DNA from: Sphingomonadales bacterium 32-65-25
GTDB lineage: Bacteria > Pseudomonadota > Alphaproteobacteria > Sphingomonadales > Sphingomonadaceae
Direction: 5' to 3'
Length of the DNA stretch: 64,000 nt
NCBI GenBank assembly: GCA_002280855.1
Contig: NCEU01000005.1
Span: 248,001 to 312,000 of the forward strand
Of the stretch, positions 26,762 through 38,197 are shown one piece after another (position 1 is the first letter of the stretch; each line of letters begins with the position of its first letter). Below the pieces are notes generated by a model. The model worked only from the letters and a program-made list of their open reading frames with translations. It did no database searches and was not told the DNA's origin. The position numbers and the translations under genes were made by a program.

Positions 26762-27175
26762 ATGTCGCCTGCCAATCTTTCACCTGCAGATGCGTTGTTG
26801 CGCCTGTGGATGCTGGCGGAAATCGCCATGGCCGGGGTCTACGGCTGGCTGGGCTGGCGGATGCGCGACTGGCCAGGCGATCTCCCGGCGCCGCAGCCGC
26901 TGCAGGCCGTGGAGATCAGCGAGTTCATGATATTGTTCGTTGTCGTGCCGGCCGCCGTGGTTGTGGCGCTGCGCTGGCGGGTGACGCGCGATCGGCCGCT
27001 GGCAGCACTGGCCCTGGCCTATGGCGGGCTGACGCTCTGGTCGTTCATCGCCTGGGACAGTGCATTCGAAGATGGTGCCGCGCTCGCCGGAGAGGTGTTG
27101 CGGCTGCGCTTCGCCGATGCCGCCATTGCACTGGCCGGCGTGCCCGTTGCGATCAGGGCTTTGCGGCTGGGGTGA
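26762..27175 (+). CDS. Hypothetical integral membrane protein
   Basis: 137 residues with four likely membrane helices (around 14-32, 55-75, 82-98 and 112-132). No family was recognised. The last 23 bases overlap the tail of the convergent secreted-protein gene. The ATG at 26762 has only a weak ribosome site (GGGC), and an upstream GTG at 26708 is an alternative, so the start is uncertain. Confidence 0.65.
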   Translation: MSPANLSPADALLRLWMLAEIAMAGVYGWLGWRMRDWPGDLPAPQPLQAVEISEFMILFVVVPAAVVVALRWRVTRDRPLAALALAYGGLTLWSFIAWDSAFEDGAALAGEVLRLRFADAAIALAGVPVAIRALRLG

Positions 27176-27842
27176 CTTTCGCGGCGCTGGTGGCACCTGA
27201 AAATGTGTCGACCGCCGTCACCCAAACGGCGCCTGCCGGCACGGCACCGGCAAAACGCCCGGTCTGCCCGGCCCACTTCATCGGCACGGCGTTGCCGCCC
27301 ACCCAGGCCTTCACCTCGAAGCGCTTCTCATCCCACAGCGTGCCCGGCGCGATCGGGCAGCCGCACAGCATCGACACATCGGCCACCACCTGCCCGCCTT
27401 CACGCCGCGCCGTGAGCGCCAGGCCGGGCAATTCCACCACCCAGCCATCGCCCACCACCGGTTGACCGGGGATCAGCCAGCGGGTTTCGGCCTTGGACAC
27501 CGCCACGCCGGCCGGCTTCATCGGACCCATGATCACCACCCGGATTTCCCGGGGCTCGCTGATGTCGATGCTGGTGGTGAAGTGCGCCGACTTGTCATCC
27601 GCCATCGGCGTGCCCCGCGGGCTGCCGGGCATGATCTTCGCGGTATCGCCGGTGCCGCCGTCGATATGCCCCTCGGCCAGCTTGGCGCCGGTGGCGGCAT
27701 CGGCCAGGACGACATCCACGCCGCCCATGCCGGTGCCAATGAACTTGGCGCCCTGGCTCAACACCCGCACCGTCACCGGCGTCGGCACGGCCAGCGCCGG
27801 GGTTGCGCCGAGCAGCGCGGCAATCAGGATCAGGCGGTTCAT
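27153..27842 (-). CDS. Hypothetical secreted protein
   Basis: 229 residues with a signal peptide ending at PALAVP. The mature domain contains DVVLADAATGAKLAEGHIDGGTGDT, MGPMKPAGVAVSKAETRWLIPG and SMLCGCPIAPGTLW. The CGC motif could form a disulfide or bind metal. No family is recognised; the beta-rich composition suggests a carboxypeptidase-regulatory or immunoglobulin-like fold. Its ATG overlaps the stop of the PfpI gene (ATGA), so the two are translationally coupled. Confidence 0.8.
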   Translation of the reverse strand: MNRLILIAALLGATPALAVPTPVTVRVLSQGAKFIGTGMGGVDVVLADAATGAKLAEGHIDGGTGDTAKIMPGSPRGTPMADDKSAHFTTSIDISEPREIRVVIMGPMKPAGVAVSKAETRWLIPGQPVVGDGWVVELPGLALTARREGGQVVADVSMLCGCPIAPGTLWDEKRFEVKAWVGGNAVPMKWAGQTGRFAGAVPAGAVWVTAVDTFSGATSAAKVTPAAKP

Positions 27843-28522
27843 GGGTTTTCTCCCTGCAGGCGGGCGGCAGCAGCCCGCATTTCGGCATCGCGGTGGCCCA
27901 GGCGCTGGGCGGTGATTGCCCGCACATTGGCGACGATATCGGCCCGCGCCGTGGCAGGTGTGCCGCCGTCATGGCTTTCCGGATCATATTCCAGCGCCAG
28001 CCGGATGGTGGCGGCCACATCCGGCCCGTGCAGATGATCCAGCACCCGGAAGGCGAAATCGATGCCGCTGGTCACGCCGCCGGCAGTGATGATGTTGCCA
28101 TCAAAAACGGTGCGTTCCGCCACAAATTCGGCGTCGAACAGCGGCAGATAATCGCCCCAGGCCCAGTGACAGGCAGCCTTGCGGCCCTTCAGCAGGCCAG
28201 CAGCGGCAAGGATCAGCGATCCGGTACAGACACTGGTGAGCCATTTGAGTCCTGGCGCCTGCGCGCGCAGCCAGCCCAGTGTCTCCTCGTCATTCATTAC
28301 AGCCGAACAGCCATAGCCGCCGGGCACGCACAGCAGATCAAACTGGCCCGATTCGGCCAAGGTAAGCGTCGGCATCAGCGCCAGCCGGCAATCGCTCATC
28401 ACCGGGTCCATGGTCTTGGCGACATAGTCCACGCTGGCACCGGGCATGCGGCTCAGCACCTGGGCCGGGCCGGTCATGTCGAGCTGGGTGAGCTGATCAT
28501 AGAGCAGGAAGGCGATGCGCAT
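27839..28522 (-). CDS. DJ-1/PfpI-family protein (isonitrile-hydratase-like)
   Basis: 227 residues. Class I glutamine amidotransferase-like fold with the nucleophile elbow [20 protein letters not shown] (Cys) and a Glu or Asp early in [13 protein letters not shown]. His in ACHWAW can complete the site. The layout is close to isonitrile hydratase and to the sensor domain of GlxA-type regulators, but there is no DNA-binding domain. GGGGAG lies 7 bases before the ATG. The stop overlaps the next gene by 4 bases. Confidence 0.87.
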   Translation of the reverse strand: MRIAFLLYDQLTQLDMTGPAQVLSRMPGASVDYVAKTMDPVMSDCRLALMPTLTLAESGQFDLLCVPGGYGCSAVMNDEETLGWLRAQAPGLKWLTSVCTGSLILAAAGLLKGRKAACHWAWGDYLPLFDAEFVAERTVFDGNIITAGGVTSGIDFAFRVLDHLHGPDVAATIRLALEYDPESHDGGTPATARADIVANVRAITAQRLGHRDAEMRAAAARLQGENP

Positions 28523-28682
28523 GGTTCAGGCTCCCCTGGTTCAGACTCCGTCTGCGGCCAGCCATAGCGCGGGCGGGGGGCTGCCGCCAGTCTGGCACAT
28601 ACCCTGCCCCATCGATGCCGCATTGCAGCAAGGATGGGCCTGTGCTACCTCGCCTCGCCTGTTCAACGGTCGGGCATCTGCC

Positions 28683-30593
28683 ATGTCGAACCCGGGTGCA
28701 TCGTCGGATGCGGCCACTCACGCTGATCATCACGGACATCAACAATCGCTGCTGAAGCTGGCGATTGGCGCCGTTGGCGTGGTGTTCGGCGATATCGGCA
28801 CGAGCCCGCTGTATGCGTTCAAGGAAACCTTTGCGGGCCACCATCCGCTGGCCCTGTCCACAGTCAGCATCTTCGGCGTCATCTCGTTGATGTTCTGGAC
28901 GATGATGCTGGTGGTGACGCTGAAATATGTATCCGTGATCATGCGGGCCGACAATCGCGGCGAAGGCGGATCGCTGGCCCTGATCGCGTTGATTTCTCGC
29001 CTGTCGCCCGGCGACACGCGCTCCGCGCAACTGGTGCTGCTGGGCGTGATGGCCACGGCGCTGTTCTTCGGCGATGCTATCATCACGCCGGCCATGTCGG
29101 TGCTGTCGGCGGTGGAGGGCATCACCGTCGTCGAAGCCCGCATGCAGCCGCTGGTTGTGCCGATCGCCATCGCCATCTTGCTAGCCCTGTTCCTGTTCCA
29201 GAGCCGCGGCACCGCCAAGGTGGGCGCCATCTTCGGCCCGATCGTGCTCATCTATTTCGCGACGCTGGCGGTGCTGGGGATCACCAACATCATGGCCAAT
29301 CCTTCTATCCTGTGGGCGCTGAACCCCTGGTATGCGGTGCAGTTCGTGGCGGCCATGCCGGGTGCGGCGTTCCTGGCGCTGGGCAGTGTCGTGCTGGTGG
29401 TGACCGGGGCCGAGGCGCTCTATGCCGACATGGGCCATTTCGGCCGCAACCCCATTCGCCTCGCCTGGTTCGTGCTGGTCCTGCCGGCGCTGATGATCAA
29501 CTATCTCGGCCAGGGCGCCTTGCTCACCGCCCACCCCGAAGCCGTGGCCAATCCCTTCTTCCTGATGGCGCCGGAATGGGCGCGGCTGCCGCTGGTGGTG
29601 CTGGCGACGCTGGCCACGATCATCGCATCGCAGGCCGTCATCTCGGGCGCCTTCTCGGTGACGCAACAGGCCATCCAGTTGGGCTTCCTGCCGCGCATGA
29701 AGATCGTCCACACCTCGGCTTCGGCCTTCGGGCAGATCTACATCCCGGCGGTGAACTGGGCTTTGCTGGTGCTGGTGATGTTCCTGGTGCTGGCCTTCCA
29801 GTCTTCTTCCAACCTGGCGGCGGCCTATGGCATCGCGGTCACAGGCACCATGCTGATCGACACGCTGCTGGTGGGCGTGCTGGTGCTCACCATCTGGCGC
29901 TGGCCGGCGTGGTGGGCGGCGCCGCTGCTGGCGATCTTCCTGATCGTCGATTTCGCCTATTTCGCCTCCAACCTCACCAAGGTGCCCGATGGCGGCTGGT
30001 TCCCGCTGGTCATCGGCCTCATCGGCTTCACGGGCCTCACCACCTGGTCACGCGGGCGGGCGCTGATGCAGGAGCGGCTGCGCGATTCGTCGATGCCGAT
30101 GGAGGTGTTCATCAAGTCCGCCGCGGCGGCTGCCACCCGCGTGCCCGGCACCGCGGTGTTTATGACCACCTCGCCGGTGGGCGTGCCGCAGGCGCTGCTG
30201 CACAATCTGAAACACAACAAGATCCTGCACGAACGCATCATGATCCTGACCGTGGTGATCGATGAAGTGCCCTATGTGTCAGACGAGGATCGCATTGGCG
30301 TGAAGGATCTGGGTGGCGGCTTCTATCGCATCCTCATCCGCTATGGCTTCATGCAGGAAATCGACATTCCGGCCGTGCTGAAGAAGGTCGAGAATTGCGG
30401 GCCGAAGCTGAAGATGATGGAAACCAGCTTCTTCCTCTCCCGCCAGACCCTGCTGGCAAGCGACAAGCCCGGCATGGCGATCTGGCGCGAGCATCTGTTC
30501 AGCTGGATGATGCGCAACGCCGAAAGCGCGATGGACTTCTTCAAGCTGCCCACCAATCGCGTGGTGGAGCTGGGCTCGCAGGTCGAGATCTGA
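28683..30593 (+). CDS. kup: Low-affinity potassium transporter Kup
   Basis: 636 residues with 12 membrane helices in the first 440 residues and a cytoplasmic C-terminal domain. It imports K+ with H+. Family motifs: [24 protein letters not shown] in helix 1, [11 protein letters not shown] and [14 protein letters not shown] His-rich start (HADHHGHQQ) precedes helix 1. ATG 28683 gives the normal N-terminus; upstream in-frame codons lack signals. The stop lies inside a 15-base palindrome shared with the end of the convergent lipoprotein gene. Confidence 0.96.
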   Translation: MSNPGASSDAATHADHHGHQQSLLKLAIGAVGVVFGDIGTSPLYAFKETFAGHHPLALSTVSIFGVISLMFWTMMLVVTLKYVSVIMRADNRGEGGSLALIALISRLSPGDTRSAQLVLLGVMATALFFGDAIITPAMSVLSAVEGITVVEARMQPLVVPIAIAILLALFLFQSRGTAKVGAIFGPIVLIYFATLAVLGITNIMANPSILWALNPWYAVQFVAAMPGAAFLALGSVVLVVTGAEALYADMGHFGRNPIRLAWFVLVLPALMINYLGQGALLTAHPEAVANPFFLMAPEWARLPLVVLATLATIIASQAVISGAFSVTQQAIQLGFLPRMKIVHTSASAFGQIYIPAVNWALLVLVMFLVLAFQSSSNLAAAYGIAVTGTMLIDTLLVGVLVLTIWRWPAWWAAPLLAIFLIVDFAYFASNLTKVPDGGWFPLVIGLIGFTGLTTWSRGRALMQERLRDSSMPMEVFIKSAAAAATRVPGTAVFMTTSPVGVPQALLHNLKHNKILHERIMILTVVIDEVPYVSDEDRIGVKDLGGGFYRILIRYGFMQEIDIPAVLKKVENCGPKLKMMETSFFLSRQTLLASDKPGMAIWREHLFSWMMRNAESAMDFFKLPTNRVVELGSQVEI

Positions 30594-30599
30594 GATCTC
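30585..30599. other. Palindrome centred on the kup stop codon
   Basis: GAGATC-TGA-GATCTC spans the kup stop and reaches into the stop of the convergent gene; the two coding regions are only 4 bases apart. It is too short to be a strong terminator on its own. Confidence 0.6.
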
Positions 30600-31074
30600 A
30601 ATCCAGATCGCTGGTGGAGATCACGAACCAGCGCTGGCCGCCATCGGCCATCAAGGTGACCATTTCGCCGCTGGGCACCTCGAACGCGGGAGCCAGTTCG
30701 ATAACATCACCTGACGCCGCCATGAGCCGGATGCCGCCGCGTCCAGCCGCCCGCACCGTCAGCAGCCGGCCCGCCAGCTGACTTGCGCGCGGCAACCGGA
30801 TGGACAGATTTTCGACCCGCACCGAAACCACAACATCAACATCGTCACCAAGGCTGATCGAGCTGGCATCAGTGTCGCTGATGATCAACGGTCGCGCCAG
30901 TTGCGCGCCGCGCGGTCCGGGCGGGCCAACGGGCCCCGTCGCACCGGCGGGCCCAGCCAGTCCCGGCGGCCCTGCGGGTCCCGGCGGCCCGGCTGGCCCA
31001 TCATTGCCAACGCGGGCCGCGCAGCCGGAAAGGGCAAAAGCCAGAAGGACAAGTGGCAGGACTGCTCGCGTCAT
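30598..31074 (-). CDS. Collagen-like lipoprotein
   Basis: 158 residues. The lipobox LSGC puts the lipidated Cys at residue 18. Residues 26-58 are eleven uninterrupted Gly-X-Y triplets (GPA, GPP, GLA, GAT, GPV, GPR), as in bacterial collagen-like proteins. A 100-residue C-terminal domain follows (IISDTDASSISLGDDVDVVVSV, RLTVRAAGRGGIRL) with no recognised family. The product should be a membrane-anchored trimer with a short triple-helical neck. ATG 31074 has no strong ribosome site but gives a clean lipoprotein signal. The 130 bases before the plus-strand CurA gene show nothing else. Confidence 0.85.
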   Translation of the reverse strand: MTRAVLPLVLLAFALSGCAARVGNDGPAGPPGPAGPPGLAGPAGATGPVGPPGPRGAQLARPLIISDTDASSISLGDDVDVVVSVRVENLSIRLPRASQLAGRLLTVRAAGRGGIRLMAASGDVIELAPAFEVPSGEMVTLMADGGQRWFVISTSDLD

Positions 31075-31204
31075 TACGGTAATGTAATTCTTTGGCGTCC
31101 GCCCTGCAAGCGCGGTCGAATGCCATGTTATCCCTCCCGCAGCCAAGAGGTGCAGGGGTTGCGCAAAGCCGCTAGGGTGTCTCCAACCACAGGAGAATCC
31201 CATC

Positions 31205-32206
31205 ATGACCATTTCCCGCGAAATCTGCCTTGCCAGCCGCCCGGTCGGCATGCCCGCCGCCGAAAATTTTGCACTCGCAAACCGCGAATTGGCAGCTCCT
31301 GGTGCCGGCGAAGTGCTTGTGCAGAACAAGTTCATGAGCGTTGATCCCTACATGCGCGGCCGCATGTATGACCGGCCAAGTTATGTGCCGCCGTTCCAGA
31401 TCGGCGAGGCGCTGCAGGGCGGTGCCATCGGCGTGGTGGTGGAAAGCAACGCGGAAGGGCTGAGGAAGGGCGACATCGTCTCCTCCATGTTCGGCTGGCG
31501 CGAGGCGTTCGTTGCCCCGGCTGCAGCATTGGAAAAGCTCGACGTGCCGGGTGGCATTCCGATGGAAAGCTTCCTGGGCGTGCTCGGCATGCCCGGCCTC
31601 ACCGCCTGGGCCGGCCTCACCCAGATCGGCAAGCCCAAGTCCGGTGACGTGGTGTTTGTCTCCGGTGCCGCCGGTGCCGTGGGCAGCATCGTCGCGCAGG
31701 TTGCCAAGCTGAAGGGCTGCACCGTGGTCGCCAGCGCCGGCAGTGACGACAAGTGCGCATGGCTGAAGAGCCTCGGCATCGATCATGTCATCAACTATCG
31801 CACCTGCGGCAATCTGCTGGCCGCCGTGCAGGCCGCTGCCCCCAAGGGCATCGACATCTATTTCGACAATGTTGGCGGCGAGCATCTGGAAGTCGCCATC
31901 GAAGTCGCCCGCCCGTTTGCGCGGCTCATCGAATGCGGCATGATTTCCGCCTACAACGACACCGAGCCGACGCCCGGCCCGCGCAACATCATCCAGGTGG
32001 TGGGCAAATCGTTGACCATGCGCGGTTTCATCGTGATGGAATTTGCCGGTCTGCGCGGTGATTTCCTGGCCGAGATGGGCCCGTGGATCCGTGCCGGCAA
32101 GCTGAAGTGGCAGGAAACGGTGCTGGACGGCATCGAAAAGGCGCCGGAAGCCTTCATCGGCCTGTTCGAAGGCAAGAACACCGGCAAGATGCTGGTGAAA
32201 CTGTAA
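31205..32206 (+). CDS. NADP-dependent MDR-superfamily oxidoreductase (CurA / prostaglandin-reductase type)
   Basis: 333 residues. Zinc-free medium-chain reductase with YMRGRMYD in the N-terminal domain, the Rossmann motif VSGAAGAVGSIVAQVAKLKGC, and DIYFDNVGGEHLE and GMISAYND further on. The family reduces alpha,beta-unsaturated ketones with NADPH. ACAGGAG lies 8 bases before the ATG. The gene is alone. A pair of inverted repeats follows, shared with convergent recR. Confidence 0.94.
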   Translation: MTISREICLASRPVGMPAAENFALANRELAAPGAGEVLVQNKFMSVDPYMRGRMYDRPSYVPPFQIGEALQGGAIGVVVESNAEGLRKGDIVSSMFGWREAFVAPAAALEKLDVPGGIPMESFLGVLGMPGLTAWAGLTQIGKPKSGDVVFVSGAAGAVGSIVAQVAKLKGCTVVASAGSDDKCAWLKSLGIDHVINYRTCGNLLAAVQAAAPKGIDIYFDNVGGEHLEVAIEVARPFARLIECGMISAYNDTEPTPGPRNIIQVVGKSLTMRGFIVMEFAGLRGDFLAEMGPWIRAGKLKWQETVLDGIEKAPEAFIGLFEGKNTGKMLVKL

Positions 32207-32229
32207 GGGAACGACCGCCAAAGAGGACT

Positions 32230-32327
32230 GTCATGCTGGCGTAGGCCAGCATCCACCGTGCCACTTGAGCTCCATCATCAGGCAGATGGAGAGCGCGGGA
32301 ATGGATGCTGGCGTTCGCCAGCATGAC
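32230..32327. repeat. Nested inverted repeats between convergent genes
   Basis: Two 26-base units (32230-32255 and 32302-32327) are each palindromic (ATGCTGGC and GCCAGCAT with a 3- or 4-base centre) and are also inverted copies of each other with 2 mismatches. The array can fold into two small hairpins or one long cruciform. Its place between two gene ends suits a bidirectional terminator or a REP-type element. Confidence 0.75.
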
Positions 32328-32351
32328 TGATTCCGTTTGGTCGGTGCGGCC

Positions 32352-32948
32352 CTATCCGACTGGCCGTCGCGCGTTCAGCGCCAGCGCCAACGTGCCCTCG
32401 TCCAGCCAGTCCAGTTCGCCACCCATCGGCAGGCCCTGCGCCAACTGGCTGACCTTGACGCCGGTGGAGGCCAGTGCCTCGGCGACATAGTGCATGGTCG
32501 CCTGCCCTTCCATGGTGGCCGACAGGGCGAGCACCACTTCCTTCACCACGCCGTCACCGGCACGCGCCACAAGGGAGGGGATGGCCAGATCCTCCGGCCC
32601 CACCCCGTCGAGCGCGGACAGGCGCCCGCCCAGCACATGATAGCGGCCGGAAAACAGGTGGCGGCCATCGAGCGCCCACAGATCAGCCACGTCCGCCACC
32701 ACGCAGAGCAGCGACTGATCACGGCGCGGATCGCGGCAAATGGCGCACGGATCGCTGGTTTCGACGTTGCCGCACACCCCGCACACCACCAGGTTCGCCG
32801 CAACCGCCTGCAAGGCTTCGAGCAACGGGAACAGCGCCACCTCGCGCCGTTTGATGAGGTGTAGCACCGCCCGCCGCGCCGATCGCGGCCCCAGACCGGG
32901 CAGCCGGGCCAGCGCGTTGGTGAGTGCATCGATTTCGGGCGAAGCCAT
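32352..32948 (-). CDS. recR: Recombination mediator RecR
   Basis: 198 residues. With RecO and RecF it loads RecA at gaps. The order is N-terminal helix-hairpin-helix ([21 protein letters not shown]), a C4 zinc finger (CGVCGN and CAIC), a Toprim domain ([14 protein letters not shown]) and a C-terminal Walker-B-like region ([18 protein letters not shown]). Length and order are standard. dnaX and ybaB, the usual neighbours, are absent; recR stands between a CurA-type gene and acnA. Confidence 0.97.
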   Translation of the reverse strand: MASPEIDALTNALARLPGLGPRSARRAVLHLIKRREVALFPLLEALQAVAANLVVCGVCGNVETSDPCAICRDPRRDQSLLCVVADVADLWALDGRHLFSGRYHVLGGRLSALDGVGPEDLAIPSLVARAGDGVVKEVVLALSATMEGQATMHYVAEALASTGVKVSQLAQGLPMGGELDWLDEGTLALALNARRPVG

Positions 32949-33091
32949 GGCCCCTTATGGTGACAGATTTTTACCGGCGCAACCGGTCTGGATTTTGACA
33001 CGAATTCCCCGGTGCACAGGCTTTTCGCGCTGCACCATATGGGCTAGACCGTGCGACATCTTGTCAAAGCACATACAAAGGGAGAGGCGCA

Positions 33092-35772
<2,681 letters not shown>

Positions 35773-35776
<4 letters not shown>

Positions 35777-36018
35777 ACGGGCAGACGGTCGCAATCGAGG
35801 CGGCGGGCTGGATCGGGGCAGTGCTGGTGCTGGCCGGCTATGCGCTGGCCAGCGCCGGCCGTCTTGATGGCCGCTCACCGCTGTTCCAGTGGCTGAATCT
35901 GGTCGGCGCGGCGGGCTTCGTGGTCAACACCGCCTGGCACGGCGCCATGCCGTCGATGGTGCTCAACATCATCTGGTGCGGGATCGCGGTGTTTACCTTG
36001 TGGAAACTGCGCAGCTAG
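35773..36018 (+). CDS. Small membrane protein (CBU_0592-like)
   Basis: 81 residues with three hydrophobic segments ([34 protein letters not shown] and [14 protein letters not shown]). The pattern of a Gly-rich first helix followed by FQWLNLVGA and a Trp-rich end matches the CBU_0592 family of unknown function. The ATG overlaps the acnA stop by four bases, so it is expressed with aconitase. Confidence 0.82.
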
Positions 36019-36060
36019 CAGCTGCAGGCCGAGAACTTAATGCACAGTAAATTTTTCGTT

Positions 36061-36088
36061 GATATTTCGGGAATGCATCCGTAATATC
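36061..36088. promoter_or_regulatory. Near-perfect inverted repeat upstream of the PEP-CTERM protease
   Basis: GATATTTCGG and CCGTAATATC pair at 9 of 10 positions around GAATGCAT, which itself holds the palindrome ATGCAT. It lies 47-74 bases before the protease ATG. It could be an operator or a leader hairpin. No sigma-54-type element was found here. Confidence 0.45.
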
Positions 36089-36134
36089 CCTCAGTCTGTG
36101 CCGTGGTGGTGCTGATTAAAGGGGGTATTTTGTG

Positions 36135-37382
36135 ATGCGTTTCCAGTTTTCCGTCATCGCCACAGCGATGATCGTTGCGTCGCCAGCGCTTGCCATCGAG
36201 GCGTTTGAACCGGCACCCAACGTCGCCGGGATTTCGGCCAATGCTGCCAAGCAGTTGAGCGCTATCCAGCCAGTCAAGATGGCCAGCGGCAGCAAAAATG
36301 GCATGAGCTGGTCGGCTGTCAGCCGCGTCATCGGCCAGACGGCGACGTCGGATGTGCTCGCCCCAAGCAACACCATCGGCGGCGGTAACCCGATCTACAA
36401 GCCGTCCGCCAACAAGAGCGGCACGGTCGCCCTGATCATGGAATATTCCAATGGTGATCGCTTCATCTGCTCGGGCAGCGTGATGGCCGATGGCCGTTCG
36501 ATCGCGACTGCCGCCCACTGCGTCAGCGGCGGCGCCGGCACTGCCAACCCGGTGAAGACCACGGTTCATTTCTACAACGGCAATCCCGATGAGCGGACGG
36601 TCAACCCCGGCGCCAGCGAAACCCGCAGCGTCACCGCCTATTTCGTTCACCCGGAATATACCGGCGAAGTGATCGACCAGAACGACATCGCCATCCTGCG
36701 CATCAACAAGGAAGCGCCGGCTTCGGCCCAGCGCTATGATCTCTTCACCACGAACGATCTGACCGGCACACAGTTCAACGTGGCCGGCTATGGCACGCGT
36801 TCGACGACCGGTGGCGACAACGGCAACACCCCGCCGTTCGGCGCCCGCACCGGTTATCTGCGCGAAGGTGACAATATCTATGATTATGCCTGGGGCGATG
36901 CACGTTTCCAGGGCTTCTTCACGGATGTCATTGCCGGTGAAAACTTCTTCGGTACGGCCGACATCGAATTCAGCTTCATCTCCGATTTCGACAACGGCAC
37001 GCTGGCGCAGGATCAATCGCGCCGCATCGCCAATGCGCTCGGCCTCGGCCCGCTCGGCAACACCTTCTTCAACAACCAGGGCGTTGGCGAACGTGAAGTC
37101 GGCATTGCAGGCGGCGATTCGGGCGGCCCCGGATTTGTTGATGGCAAGCTCGCCACGATCAACAGCTACGGCCTCACCTTCGGCACCAACTTTGGTGATT
37201 TCGGCGGCGGCCTGAATTCTGGCTGGGGTGAATTCTCCGGTTATGTGCCGGTCTTCATCCACACCGATTTCATCGCCACGACCGCGGTGCCGGAACCGGC
37301 CAGCTGGGCGATGCTGATCATCGGATTTGGCCTGACGGGCGCCGCCGCCCGTCGTCGTCGCGGTGCCGCTGTCGCCGCCTGA
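36135..37382 (+). CDS. Trypsin-like (S1) serine protease with PEPxxWA-CTERM tag
   Basis: 415 residues. A signal peptide ends at SPALAIE. The chymotrypsin-fold domain has the full triad: His128 (TAAHCVSGG), Asp184 (NDIAILRIN) and Ser329 (GGDSGGP). Cys near 118 and 129 may pair. The C-terminus is VPEPASW, a hydrophobic helix and RRRR, so the enzyme should be processed by exosortase and exposed or released. GGGGG precedes ATG 36135 (GTG one codon earlier is less likely). A strong terminator follows. A protease carrying this tag could trim other cell-surface proteins, which is inference. Confidence 0.93.
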   Translation: MRFQFSVIATAMIVASPALAIEAFEPAPNVAGISANAAKQLSAIQPVKMASGSKNGMSWSAVSRVIGQTATSDVLAPSNTIGGGNPIYKPSANKSGTVALIMEYSNGDRFICSGSVMADGRSIATAAHCVSGGAGTANPVKTTVHFYNGNPDERTVNPGASETRSVTAYFVHPEYTGEVIDQNDIAILRINKEAPASAQRYDLFTTNDLTGTQFNVAGYGTRSTTGGDNGNTPPFGARTGYLREGDNIYDYAWGDARFQGFFTDVIAGENFFGTADIEFSFISDFDNGTLAQDQSRRIANALGLGPLGNTFFNNQGVGEREVGIAGGDSGGPGFVDGKLATINSYGLTFGTNFGDFGGGLNSGWGEFSGYVPVFIHTDFIATTAVPEPASWAMLIIGFGLTGAAARRRRGAAVAA

Positions 37383-37403
37383 CACCTGGCCAAGTGCTGA
37401 AAG

Positions 37404-37437
37404 GGCCGGCTCCGGATCATCCGGAGCCGGCCTTTTT
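37404..37437 (+). terminator. Rho-independent terminator
   Basis: GGCCGGCTCCGGAT (37404-37417) and ATCCGGAGCCGGCC (37419-37432) are perfectly complementary around one base, followed by TTTTT. It ends the protease gene and abuts the end of the convergent HAD gene. Confidence 0.92.
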
Positions 37438-38153
37438 CATGCCCGTTCCAGCAGGCTGCCCCTGATCCGGCCCCACAGCGCCACCGGCCAACCCCGCTGT
37501 GCCGCCAGCGCCGCCAGTTTGGCCGACGGATTGGCACACAATACGCTGCCGCCCGTTTCCAGCGCCAGTTCGAAACAGGGCGCATCGCTGTGATGATCAC
37601 TGGTGAAATGCACGACCGCGCCGGCCAGGCCTTCATGTGCCAGCCACCGCTCAAGTGCTGCCCGCTTGGCCGGGCCATAGCAATTGGCGCCGTCCAGCGC
37701 GGGCGTGACATCGCTGCCAACCCGCACGGCTTCGGTCGCCACCACGTCGGCCACGCCAAAGCACGCCGCAATGGCACGCACATAATAGGCATGGCTGGCC
37801 GAAGCGATCACCACGCGCCGGCCAGCCATCGCATCGGTTGCAATGGCGGCACGGGCCGGGGCCAGCGCGTGATCGGCAACAAAACCCAGGGCAAAATCCG
37901 CCGCCACCGCGCGCAACCGGTCTTCCGCCACGCGCGGACCGATCAGCCAGCGGTGTGACCAGCTCTTGATCTGTCCGCGCGACAGCCAGCCCAGCCCATA
38001 GGCAACGCCGCCCAGCGCCACCATCGGCAACAGCAGCACCCGCCACGGCGCCTCGCGCGCCAGCCAGAAACGGATGAAGGGCGTCCAACTGCCGGTGTCG
38101 GTCAGCGTCCGGTCCAGATCATAAACCGCAACTTCGGAGTGAATGGAGGTCAT
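37437..38153 (-). CDS. HAD-IB family phosphatase
   Basis: 238 residues. Motif I is VYDLDRTLTDTGS (nucleophile Asp and general-acid Asp). Motif II is VVIASASHAYY. Motif III with the acidic pair is FTSDHHSDAP. The hydrophobic cap WRVLLLPMVALGGVAYGLGWLS may touch the membrane. The type matches SerB-like or PGP-like phosphatases such as the PgpC/CicA group, so phosphatidylglycerophosphate or a phospho-amino acid are possible substrates. AGGGGAAC precedes the ATG at 38153. It is divergent from the Mla operon, 44 bases away, which is compatible with a lipid role but does not prove one. Confidence 0.88.
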   Translation of the reverse strand: MTSIHSEVAVYDLDRTLTDTGSWTPFIRFWLAREAPWRVLLLPMVALGGVAYGLGWLSRGQIKSWSHRWLIGPRVAEDRLRAVAADFALGFVADHALAPARAAIATDAMAGRRVVIASASHAYYVRAIAACFGVADVVATEAVRVGSDVTPALDGANCYGPAKRAALERWLAHEGLAGAVVHFTSDHHSDAPCFELALETGGSVLCANPSAKLAALAAQRGWPVALWGRIRGSLLERA

Positions 38154-38197
38154 TGTTCCCCTTGGCATTTGCTCCCGCATAGCCCAGTTTGCCCGCT

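Noticed and set aside
31205..32206. Zinc-dependent alcohol dehydrogenase
   Set aside because: The MDR protein lacks the Cys/His zinc ligands; the YMRGRM and DNVGG motifs place it with CurA/prostaglandin reductases.
32995..33023. TTGACA as a -35 box for acnA
   Set aside because: At 17 bases distance the sequence is AGGCTT, which is not a credible -10 box.
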